From: JBDHWG01 sp046328525
Lineage (GTDB): Bacteria > Chloroflexota > Anaerolineae > Epilineales > JAHCIE01
Reading direction: 5' to 3'
Length of the DNA: 64,000 bases
NCBI GenBank assembly: GCA_046328525.1
Contig: JAXLWK010000012.1
Coordinates: 62,001 to 126,000 of the forward strand
Positions 7,837 through 16,600 of the stretch are shown piece by piece (position 1 is the first letter of the stretch; every line of letters begins with the position of its first letter). The notes under the pieces are model-generated. The model was given only the letters and a program-made list of their open reading frames with translations, had not been told where the DNA came from and searched no databases. The translations under genes were made by a program, and so were the position numbers.

Positions 7837-10746
7837 TCACCAGTGATCCTGGGTGTCGGGAATGCACGGCTGATACAAGTATCCCGCGTCATGCGGGCCA
7901 ACGACGTCGAGATCGCGGCGCGAGGCGTTCATGTGCATGGCATTGGCCTGCGTGCAGTCGGGAGTCGCGTCGTACTCCACGCTGAAGACAGCCTTATTCG
8001 CCTTCAAGAAGCTGGTCTTGAAGTTGTCGCACTCGTCGAACTCCCAGCACTGCTCCGTCAGCGCCCAGTCGAAGTATGGGGAGAGCTGCGGCGCTTCGGT
8101 GTTGTTCCCCTTCAGACCGACGGACAGGCCAGCCTCGTGGGCCCAAGAGGCAAACGCGATATTGTAGGCGATGTCATCCGCGACAGTGATGGGGAAGCCC
8201 GAGTTGTTGCCGTACACCTCGGTCTCGTCCGGCTCCACCGCATCGAAGCCCTTGGCCTTGCACCAGTTGTTGATGCGGTTGAGCATGAGCGGCTTCAGGA
8301 CATTGATCTGGCGAATGTCGAGCCAGTAGGAGCCGGCCCAGCCCTGGTCCCTGCTCCCAATAATGTGGTGGATGGCATCGGCCGCCTGGAATGCTGCCGC
8401 ATCCGACCGATAGGTCTCATACACCCCGGCGTCCATGTAGCAGATGACCCGCACGTTGGGGCCGAGCGCGTGAAGCTGGGCGACGGTCTGAGCCGAGGTC
8501 AGCTCGCCGTCAAGATCATAAACCGTGACACTGGGCAGGACATCGGCGGGGTAGGTGAAGTCACTCGACAATTGCCAGTGCCAGTGGATAGGCGCGTCCG
8601 TCGTCGGCTGCCACACACTCGACGGCCCAGGCGTTACTGTGCTGCTTGGCGCCGCCATCGGCGTTGGCGTCGGCGTGCCGGACGGCGAGGCGGTGGCGGT
8701 AGGCGTCGGCGTACTGAGCGGCGAGACAGTGGCGGTGGGCGTCGGCGTGCCGGACGGCGAGGCGGTGGCGGTAGGCGTCGGCGTACTGGGCGGCGAGGCA
8801 GTGGCGGTAGGCGTCGGGGTGCCGGACGGTGGTAAGGGCGACGTTGCCGTCGCAATCAATGTCGGTGTCGAGGTGCTGGCGGGCGGCGCGGGCGATGTGA
8901 CTGTCGCGGTAACCGTCGCCGCGATGGCGCCGCTGTGCGCGAAATCGCACGTCCAGTAGGTGTTCGACGCGAGGCCAAGCGGGCCGCGTGAATAGGCGCA
9001 GCCGACATCCGGCCACACGGCGCTCAGGAGGACAGCCGCATTATCGGCGGAGCGCATCCAGCCGGCGACCATGTCCTGTGGTGTCTGATAGCCCTGACCG
9101 ATGACCTCGCTGCCGCTCGCGAATGGGTAGCCGGCGTGGCTCATGCGCGTCCAGGCATCAGGCTCGCCAGTGCATTGGTGGCTGAAGCAGCCTTTCGTGC
9201 GCATCCATTGGTTGTGGGAGTCCGCGGCGGCGCTGAGGCGACTATCTGACTTGAGCGGCGACAGGGCGCCGTTCTGCTGTCGCTGTTGGTTGATGAGGTC
9301 AACCAACTGGCGGGCGTAGTCGGCCTGGGAGGCGGGGGTCACCGTGGGCGCGGGCGTGGCAGTGGGCGGCGTCGGGGAGAAGGTCGGCGTGGGCAGGCTG
9401 GTTGCGCCGACGGCGTGGCCCGCGTTGAGCCGCCCGTGTCGCGTGCTTGTGCCCACGCCGCTGTTGTCGGCGGTGTTTTCCAGCGCGGCGCGAATCTGGG
9501 CATTGTTCCATGTGGGGTGCGCTGCGGCGACGAGAGCCGCCACGCCGGCGGCGTTGGCTGCTGCCATGCTCGTTCCGCTCCACGCCTGATACCCACCGCC
9601 CCGGATCGTACTCAGGATGCTCGCGCCGGGCGCGGCCACGTCCACGGTCGGGCCGAAGTCGGAGAACCTGGCTTGGGCGTCGTTCTGGTCGGTCGCGCCG
9701 ACACCTATCGCGTTCGCCAGGGCAGCGGGGTAGTAGGGTGCTGAGGAAGAGTTGTCACCGGCCGCCGCGACAATCACAACCCCCTTGCCCCAGGCGTAGT
9801 CCACCGCCGATCGCAGGGTCTGGGAGTTGATCGCGCCACCCAGGCTCAGATTCACCACCTGCACACCCTGGTCGGCGGCCCACGTGATGCCTGCGGCGAT
9901 CGTTGAGTAGCTGCCAGAGCCAGTAGCGCCCAGCACCTTCACAGGCAGGAGCCGCGCGTTGTAGCCCACGCCGGCCATGCCTACGCCGTTGTTGGTCGCC
10001 GCTGCGGCGATACCGGCCACGTGGGTTCCGTGGCCGTTGTCGTCGCTCGCGTCCAGGTCCTTGTTGACGAAGTCGCGCCCACGCGAGACGAATTTGCCCT
10101 GGAGGTCCGGGTGGGCGAAATCCGCGCCGCTATCCAGGATGGCGATGACCACACCGTCGCCGTGGGAGACCGCCCATGCGCCCGGCAGGTCCATGCGCCC
10201 CAGGCTGTATTGCTGGCTCGCCAGAGGATCGTTTGTCGTGTCACCTGGAGCGTCGGCATCGAGGCCGCTCAGGGTGGGGTCGGTCACCGGGTCCATCGCC
10301 CCGGCGATGAAATCCGGCTCGGCATATGCGACTTCTGGCAGGTCGGTGTAGGCGGTGACGAGCGGCTGGACGCTGTCCGTCGGCCCCGCAACAACCTGAA
10401 TGCCAAGCTCGTCAATGGCGCCGACAGTCTCGACACCCAGCTGATCGTTGATGCGCGCGATGGTGTCGCTATCCACTCCGTCGCGCCACTTGACGAGGAC
10501 TCGACCGGGGACGGCTTCATCGGGCGCGTATTGGACGGCAGGGGGGGCGATGGCGATTGACTGGGGCGGCTCACCGACTGGCCGAGGGGAAGCAGCGCGG
10601 TGCAGCGAGGGGAGGAACACAGTGTGGCCGGCGTCGGTTGGGGGCTGGGCCGGCGCCTCGTTCGGAAGCCAAGCGCCGGCGCGGCCGACCAGCAGGGCGA
10701 GACACGCGCACACGATGCCCCAACGGGCAGCGACCGACCGTTTCAT
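7837..10746 (-). CDS. Secreted subtilisin-like protease + CAP domain + GH114-like glycosidase
   Basis: 969 residues with a signal peptide (1-25). A fervidolysin-type prodomain (about 80-150) precedes an S8 subtilase domain (about 180-445) with Asp205 (ILDSG), His239 (NGHGTH) and Ser393 (GTSMA). After a TP-rich linker comes a CAP/SCP domain (about 475-605), a second TP linker with tandem repeats (641-700), and a GH114-like domain (about 715-965) with motifs VICYMDAGVYE, GFDAVEPDE and TEQCWEFDEC. GH114 includes the fungal galactosaminidase Ega3. The subtilase oxyanion position reads AAAGDN, so Asp331 replaces the usual Asn. The protein should be exported and may process both protein and polysaccharide at the surface. 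The three-domain combination is unusual. It is last but one in the exopolysaccharide gene run. Confidence 0.85.
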   Translation of the reverse strand: MKRSVAARWGIVCACLALLVGRAGAWLPNEAPAQPPTDAGHTVFLPSLHRAASPRPVGEPPQSIAIAPPAVQYAPDEAVPGRVLVKWRDGVDSDTIARINDQLGVETVGAIDELGIQVVAGPTDSVQPLVTAYTDLPEVAYAEPDFIAGAMDPVTDPTLSGLDADAPGDTTNDPLASQQYSLGRMDLPGAWAVSHGDGVVIAILDSGADFAHPDLQGKFVSRGRDFVNKDLDASDDNGHGTHVAGIAAAATNNGVGMAGVGYNARLLPVKVLGATGSGSYSTIAAGITWAADQGVQVVNLSLGGAINSQTLRSAVDYAWGKGVVIVAAAGDNSSSAPYYPAALANAIGVGATDQNDAQARFSDFGPTVDVAAPGASILSTIRGGGYQAWSGTSMAAANAAGVAALVAAAHPTWNNAQIRAALENTADNSGVGTSTRHGRLNAGHAVGATSLPTPTFSPTPPTATPAPTVTPASQADYARQLVDLINQQRQQNGALSPLKSDSRLSAAADSHNQWMRTKGCFSHQCTGEPDAWTRMSHAGYPFASGSEVIGQGYQTPQDMVAGWMRSADNAAVLLSAVWPDVGCAYSRGPLGLASNTYWTCDFAHSGAIAATVTATVTSPAPPASTSTPTLIATATSPLPPSGTPTPTATASPPSTPTPTATASPSGTPTPTATVSPLSTPTPTATASPSGTPTPTPMAAPSSTVTPGPSSVWQPTTDAPIHWHWQLSSDFTYPADVLPSVTVYDLDGELTSAQTVAQLHALGPNVRVICYMDAGVYETYRSDAAAFQAADAIHHIIGSRDQGWAGSYWLDIRQINVLKPLMLNRINNWCKAKGFDAVEPDETEVYGNNSGFPITVADDIAYNIAFASWAHEAGLSVGLKGNNTEAPQLSPYFDWALTEQCWEFDECDNFKTSFLKANKAVFSVEYDATPDCTQANAMHMNASRRDLDVVGPHDAGYLYQPCIPDTQDHW
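8647..8826 (-). repeat. Five tandem 36-bp repeats encoding a TP-rich linker
   Basis: Five copies of a 12-residue unit of the type SGTPTPTATASP (residues 641-700 of the protease-CAP-GH114 protein). Copies alternate between S-G and P-S or L-S starts. This is a flexible, probably glycosylated spacer; tandem DNA repeats like this vary in copy number between strains. Confidence 0.85.
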
Positions 10747-10905
10747 CGCAGAACCTCCCGCGCGGCGATACTACCCAGGGTGTTGGTTTGAGCGTCATCG
10801 GCCGGGGCGGACGTCCGCTGCCGCATCCGGCGTTCGCGTGTTCTTCCCCACGGGCCTCCGACTCGCCGATAGACGAGGGCGGGTCCTGCGCGGCGCGTGT
10901 CGTTG

Positions 10906-11961
10906 TCACACACCCGCCATCTCCCGGCTCTGGAAGCTCGCCACTACGTCATTCAGGATATCGTCGAGTGTCAGCGCCGCCCGCCAGCCCGTATATCGCT
11001 GAATCTTCCGAACGTCCGGTATCCGGCGCGGCATGTCCTCAAAGCCCGCGCCGTATGCTTCCGCATAGGGCACGAAGCGTATGCCAGGGTACAGCCCATC
11101 GGGCGCAGCCGTCGCCCCGGAATAGCCGCCAACTGCGTCGCGCCCGACGGCGAACAGCACTCGGCGCGCCAGCTCCAGGATGGTCACCTCCTCGGTCGCC
11201 CCGACATTGAAGACCTGGCCGATGGCGTCTGAGCAGTCCGCCAGGCTCACAATCGCGCGAACGGCGTCGAAGACGTGGAGGAAGCAGCGCGATTGCTGAC
11301 CGTCGCCGTACACCGTCAGCGGCTCGCCGCGCAGCGCCTGCTGCACCATGCGGGGGATGACCATGCCGTAATGCGCGCTCTGCCCAGGGCCGACCGTGTT
11401 GAACAGGCGGAACACGACGACCGGCAGCCCTTTCTGCCAGAAGTAAGCCAGGGCCAGGAACTCGTCCACCATCTTCGAGGCGGCGTAGGCCCAGCGGTGG
11501 TGGCGCGTGGCTCCCAGAACGACATCGTCATCTTCACTGAACGGGAGGCGCGCGCCTTTGCCGTACACCTCAGAGGTCGAGGCGAGGAGGACTTTGGTGC
11601 GATGGCGCAGGGCCGCTTGAAGGACTTCGTCCGTGCCGGCCACGTTCGTTTCGATGGTGCGGACGGCGTCGTCCATGACGAGCTTGACGCCGACCGCCGC
11701 GGCCAGGTGGAACACGACATCGCTGTCGCGCATCAGACGATCCAGCGTGGTCGCGTCGGTGATCGAGGCCACGACAAACTGGAAGCGTGGGGCGCCGACA
11801 AGCGGCTCGATGTTCTCAAAGCGGCCAGTGGACAGGTCATCCACGACCGTCACGTTTTGCCCACGGTCGAGAAGCTCCGCGGCCAGGTGGCTGCCAATGA
11901 AGCCCATGCCGCCTGTGATCAGGTTCCGCGTCGGTTTGCTGTCCGCCTTGCTGGCGCTCAT
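10906..11961 (-). CDS. NAD-dependent nucleotide-sugar epimerase/dehydratase (SDR)
   Basis: About 351 residues of the extended SDR family. The N terminus has the NAD site GGMGFIGSH; the catalytic Ser lies in LASTSEVYG and the Tyr-Lys pair in YAASK. It resembles UDP-glucose 4-epimerase and UDP-glucuronate-type enzymes; sequence alone does not settle which reaction it runs. An open frame continues upstream to 12168, but that part overlaps the preceding gene, while ATG 11961 has GGGAGG just before it, so 11961 is the start. It follows the UDP-sugar dehydrogenase by 85 bp in the exopolysaccharide run and would supply the activated sugar, possibly UDP-GalNAc/UDP-Gal by analogy with Uge3. Confidence 0.85.
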   Translation of the reverse strand: MSASKADSKPTRNLITGGMGFIGSHLAAELLDRGQNVTVVDDLSTGRFENIEPLVGAPRFQFVVASITDATTLDRLMRDSDVVFHLAAAVGVKLVMDDAVRTIETNVAGTDEVLQAALRHRTKVLLASTSEVYGKGARLPFSEDDDVVLGATRHHRWAYAASKMVDEFLALAYFWQKGLPVVVFRLFNTVGPGQSAHYGMVIPRMVQQALRGEPLTVYGDGQQSRCFLHVFDAVRAIVSLADCSDAIGQVFNVGATEEVTILELARRVLFAVGRDAVGGYSGATAAPDGLYPGIRFVPYAEAYGAGFEDMPRRIPDVRKIQRYTGWRAALTLDDILNDVVASFQSREMAGV

Positions 11962-12046
11962 GCTGCCTCCCGTATCGTTGCCACACCATGCCGGCCCTCC
12001 TGGCGTTTTCATTGCGTCGAACCACGGCAGGAGGTGGCGCCAATCG

Positions 12047-13591
12047 TTACAACCGCACAACCTGACCGGGGAGGGCGACCACGTCACGGGTCGCGTTGCG
12101 TGTGTCAACAATGAGCTGACTATGTTCCACGATCCAGGGCCAGTCGTACTCTGTGTGAGCTGTGACAATCACCGCACAGTCCGCCGCTTCGAGCGCCGCT
12201 TCCGTCAACGCGATAGAGGTCATGGGCAGGCCATCCACCGTCAGCCCCGGCACGTGAGGATCGCTGTACGTGACGTCGGCGTTCATCGCCTGGAGCAGCG
12301 CGATCAGGTCCATCGCCGGGGATTCGCGCACGTCCCCCACGTCTGCCTTGTACGCGACACCGAGCAGCAGGATATTCGATCCGCTGACCGGCTTGCCATG
12401 CCCATTCAGCGCGCTGATAACTTTGGAGAGGACGTAGTGAGGCATCGCGAAGTTGATGTCGGCGGCCAGTTGGATGAAACGCGCGCTGTAGTTGAGCGTC
12501 TTCAACTTCCAGGCCAGGTATTGCGGGTCTATGGGAATACAGTGACCGCCCAACCCGGGGCCTGGGTAGAATGGCATGAAGCCGAAGGGCTTGGTGCTCG
12601 CGGCCCGAATGACCTCCCAGACGTCAATCCCCAGTTGATCGCAAATCAGGGCCATCTCATTGATCAGGCCGATATTCACGGCGCGGAACGTATTTTCCAG
12701 CAGTTTTACCATCTCGGCCGTCTTCGGGCACGAGACCGGGATCACCGTCTCGATTGCCGCGCCATAGAGGGCCTGGGCAACCTGGAGGCAATCGTGGGTG
12801 ACGCCGCCGATCACTTTCGGCGTTGTCCGAACCGTCCAGTCTGTCCGGCCTGGGTCAATCCGCTCAGGCGAGAAGGCCAGGAAGAAGTCACGCCCGACAA
12901 CCATCGGCGAAAGTCCCGCCGCGTGGCTGCCGTTCCCGTTCGAGAATCCATAGCGGCGCGGCGCTGCCTGCTGCAATCTGGGAAGCAGAATCTCCTCCGT
13001 GGTGCCCGGATAGGTCGTGCTTTCCAGGACGATCAGCATGCCTGGGTGGAGCCGGTGGGCGATTTCGTCAACCGCGGCCACGATGTATGACATGTCTGGC
13101 TCTTTGGTGGCGTCGAGCGGAGTGGGAACGCAGATGATCACGGCATCGGCGTCGAAGAGCACGTTGTAGTCTGTGGTGGCCGACAGGCTGCCCGCCCGCG
13201 AGGCTGGCTGGCGGCCCCGGGCGCCGTTCCCCTCAATCATCAGACTTGAGCCGTGGGAGTGGCCGTTGGCTGTCAGCGGCATCAGCCGCCCGTTGGACGT
13301 GACAAGCGGCTTCAGCAGCGGGGTCAGGCGCTCCGCCGCGATGTCCGAAATGTAGCTCTGACCCTCGTTCAGGCTATCCACGCGACGCCTGTCAACGTCA
13401 AGGCCGACGACGCGAAAGCCAGCCTCGGCAAATGTGACCGCGAGCGGCAATCCCACGTACCCGAGGCCGATAACCGCGATGACGGCCTGGCGGCTCTTGA
13501 TCTTCTTGAGCAGGAAGAACTCTTCATCCGCCAATGTGCCCACGCGGACATATGTCTCGGCGCGCGGCTCGTCAACGGTGATCACACTCAT
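12047..13591 (-). CDS. UDP-sugar 6-dehydrogenase (WecC/UDP-glucose dehydrogenase family)
   Basis: 514 residues. An N-terminal NAD-binding motif VIGLGYVGLPL, ICVPTPL, FSPERIDPG, the central dimerisation helix (ENTFRAVNIGLINEMA) and the catalytic-Cys motif GGHCIPIDP are all present, followed by the UDP-binding C-terminal domain (LLGVAYKADVGDVRESPA). It oxidises a UDP-hexose or UDP-HexNAc to the uronate. It is longer than usual (about 430-450): residues about 103-136, rich in Gly/Ser/His/Arg, look like an extra surface insertion just before the ATTDY strand. It starts 17 bp after the glycosyltransferase gene, so it belongs to the exopolysaccharide operon and implies a uronic acid in, or competing with, the polymer. 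Confidence 0.88.
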   Translation of the reverse strand: MSVITVDEPRAETYVRVGTLADEEFFLLKKIKSRQAVIAVIGLGYVGLPLAVTFAEAGFRVVGLDVDRRRVDSLNEGQSYISDIAAERLTPLLKPLVTSNGRLMPLTANGHSHGSSLMIEGNGARGRQPASRAGSLSATTDYNVLFDADAVIICVPTPLDATKEPDMSYIVAAVDEIAHRLHPGMLIVLESTTYPGTTEEILLPRLQQAAPRRYGFSNGNGSHAAGLSPMVVGRDFFLAFSPERIDPGRTDWTVRTTPKVIGGVTHDCLQVAQALYGAAIETVIPVSCPKTAEMVKLLENTFRAVNIGLINEMALICDQLGIDVWEVIRAASTKPFGFMPFYPGPGLGGHCIPIDPQYLAWKLKTLNYSARFIQLAADINFAMPHYVLSKVISALNGHGKPVSGSNILLLGVAYKADVGDVRESPAMDLIALLQAMNADVTYSDPHVPGLTVDGLPMTSIALTEAALEAADCAVIVTAHTEYDWPWIVEHSQLIVDTRNATRDVVALPGQVVRL

Positions 13592-13608
13592 GGCTTCCCT
13601 CCTCCCCT

Positions 13609-16600
13609 TTAAAAGGACGCAAAGTAATGGTAGTCTGCTGAGCGAAGCAGGCGCGCGACGGCGGCAGACGAGACGATGACGAAAACAAGCGCTCCGGCGA
13701 TGAACGAAATCACCGTGTAGCGATAGTCAACCGCCACGGCGAGCAGCAGTCCGGTGAGCGCTGTAACGATGATGCCGGCGACAATGCCTCTGGTGGCCGT
13801 GCCAGGGAGGTTGAGCGTGATGCTGAAAGTCGAATTGAATAGCCCCCAGCCGACGAGGGCGTAGGCGATAAGGCCGCAGTAGAAGACGGTGGACAGGGTG
13901 ACTGGGCTGGCGATTTCGAACCAGCTTTCCAGTCTACCAGAGCTTAGGCTGAACTGGAACAGGACAAGAACAGCGGCGCTCACCACTGTCAGCGCGACCA
14001 GGTAGCGTCCCAGTTGGCGGCGGTAGAGGGCGGTCAGGGCGTCACGGAACCGGCCAGACTCGTCGGCGGGCGTCTGCGATTGCACCGCCAGTGCCCGCCG
14101 CCAGAAGATGCGCAGCGCGTGCTCGATCACCCCACCGGCAATCATGATGGGCGGCAGCGACAGGGTGAGTCCTAACTCCAGGCTGGAGATAGCCCCCCAC
14201 TGCATCAGCCCGCCCTGGGTCGCGTCCAGCCAGCCGACGACATGGGGGGTGAGGATGAAGATCATGTAGAGTGAGCCAAAGGCGAAGTAGGGCGCTGCTT
14301 CATGGATCATGTACGGAACCGCCGGTAGAGTAGGGCGCTGACCGCCACTGCCGAGCGCCGATTTGCCGAGCTTGACGTAGACTGCGCCCAGGACGACGCC
14401 GAGAGTCACGCCAAACGCTACGGCGATGCTAACGGGCAGGACAGCGCTGCCGAGCGGACCAAGAGCGAGAGCCGTAGCGATGCCTGCCAACAGGCCGGCG
14501 GCAAGCCCCACGCCCAGCCACCATTGCGCTCGTACCACGGTCAGCGCAGCTGCCGGCAGCCACACCGCCGACAGGCCGACGAACGCCAGCGCGAACACCA
14601 GGGCTTCGCTGCCACTAAACACCCCTAGCCAGACCGTAGCGGCGACGGCCAGCACGCCGAGGACGGCCACGAGACCAAAGGCCGAGCCGAGGCTCAGGCG
14701 CAGGAAACGGTTGGCGGCGGCCAGGTTGCCCATGCTCAGCGAGACCGATGCGCGCCGCATCACAGCCTGGACAATCCCGCTCGTGACGACCATGCTGAAC
14801 GTCAGACCGAGGCTGAGCGCCAGAACCTCTTTCCCGCTCCACCCCCCGATCGCCGCGCAGAACTGAATAAAGAGCAGCAGAACGATGCCCGGCGCCAGGG
14901 CCATCGGGCCGCGCGCATAGTCTAGCATCGCCTCGCGCCGCGAGTACGCCGCTTCCGGGTTCCGTCGCTCATCGAGCGCCGCCGGGCCTCTCAAGCGGAG
15001 TTGGCCCAGGATCGTCGCGGCCAGGGCAAAGGTATCGTCCATGCCGTAGTGTTGCGCGGCGATGTCATCGGTGATGCCAAGCGACTCGAGAACCGCCGTG
15101 ATCTCCAGGGCGTCAATCGGCCGCGGCACGCGCTCCTCGATCTCATCCACGAGCGCGGCCACGAGCGCGCTGCTCGCCGGCTGCGAGGCGCGGCTGGCCG
15201 GGGGCCGGGGCGGCCGGCGGTCGGCGCTCGAAGGCCGCGTTGTTTCGGGGCTGGCGATCCCAGTCGGTGAACTGCTAGAATCGCGTTCTACGGACTGGCG
15301 CGTGTGACCAGTCGCTCCGCACTCTGGCGCGGACGAGCGTAGTGTTCGCCCGTCCCCCTGCTGGGGGGGGAGATAGCGGGGGGACTCCACGCTGTCGTGC
15401 GGAGCGACAGTGCCGCTTCCGTTGGCGGAAGAAAGCCAATGGGTATCCCGGGCGTTCGGCGACTCCGGGCGCCGGCCGACGAGGCTGACGTAGCTGGCGC
15501 GGTGAGCCGCGCCCGATTGGTGAACGCTGAACGCCTCCATTGCCCTGGCCCGCGCCGCGCTGCCAAGCGCCGCGCAGTAGGCCGGGTCGTTCATGATGGT
15601 GAGCACGGCGGCGGCGAGTTGCGCCGGATTCCGCGGCTCCACGGCGATTCCGCAGCCCTCGATTTGCTCGGGCACCCCGCCGACGGCCGTCGCCACGACC
15701 GGCTTGCCGCACAGCATGGCCTCGAGGGTCGAGAAAGGGAAGCCCTCGGAGACGCTCGACAGGATTGCGACATCTCCCTGGTTGTAGGCTTCCGCAGTGT
15801 TGGCGGTATAGCCGGCGAACGTGACGCCCGTCTCCAGCCCCAACTCGGCGCGCAGTGTCAGGCACTGCTCGTAGTACGGCTCATCGCCCGCCGGCGGGCT
15901 GCCAAACAGACGAAACTCAATATCCGGGCGCGTCGCGTGGACGATGGCCGCGGCCCGCAACAGCGTCATCACGTCCTTGAGAGGGTTGATCCGTCCGACC
16001 CAGACAACGACCGGTGGGTCTCCGATGGGCTTGCCCATTGGCACGAATTGCGTGTCGTCGGCCCCATAGTAAATGGTGCGAATCTGCTCGCGCAAGGCCC
16101 CGTTGCGATACTCCCATCGCTGGTTGTAGTCGCAGCAGGGCGAGATCAGGTCGGCCAGGGCATAGCCCAGCTCGGTCGTCCGCCGAGCGTAGCGGAGCTT
16201 GAACAGCTTGAGAAACAGATTCTCGGACGACGTCGCTTCGGCGAGATACCGCTCCCTCAGGTAAATGCCGTGCTCGGTGAGCATGAACGGCGCGCCGTGC
16301 TCATGCTTGGCCGCGGCGGCGACCAGAGCGCAGGTGCCTGTCATGGCTGCATGGACGACATCGGTCTCCGGAATCGGCTGCGACAATGGGAACAGCCAGT
16401 GGTAAAGCCACTTCATGGCCCAGGTGACATCTGCCAGCTCGAACCTGGCGCCGGCGTACCCGATTTGAGCGGCGGCGGCCGGGAAATGCTGCCGCGCCGT
16501 CTGCCCGAAGCACTGCCAGACGGCTTGCGAGCGCAGCGTGGCGTCATAGTCATAGGCAAGGAAGTAGCGGTACATCTGATGAATCAAGCCCCCGAACCGC

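Noticed and set aside
11962..12168. N-terminal extension of the epimerase to 12168
   Set aside because: It overlaps the upstream dehydrogenase, has no NAD-fold sequence, and a strong GGGAGG precedes the ATG at 11961.
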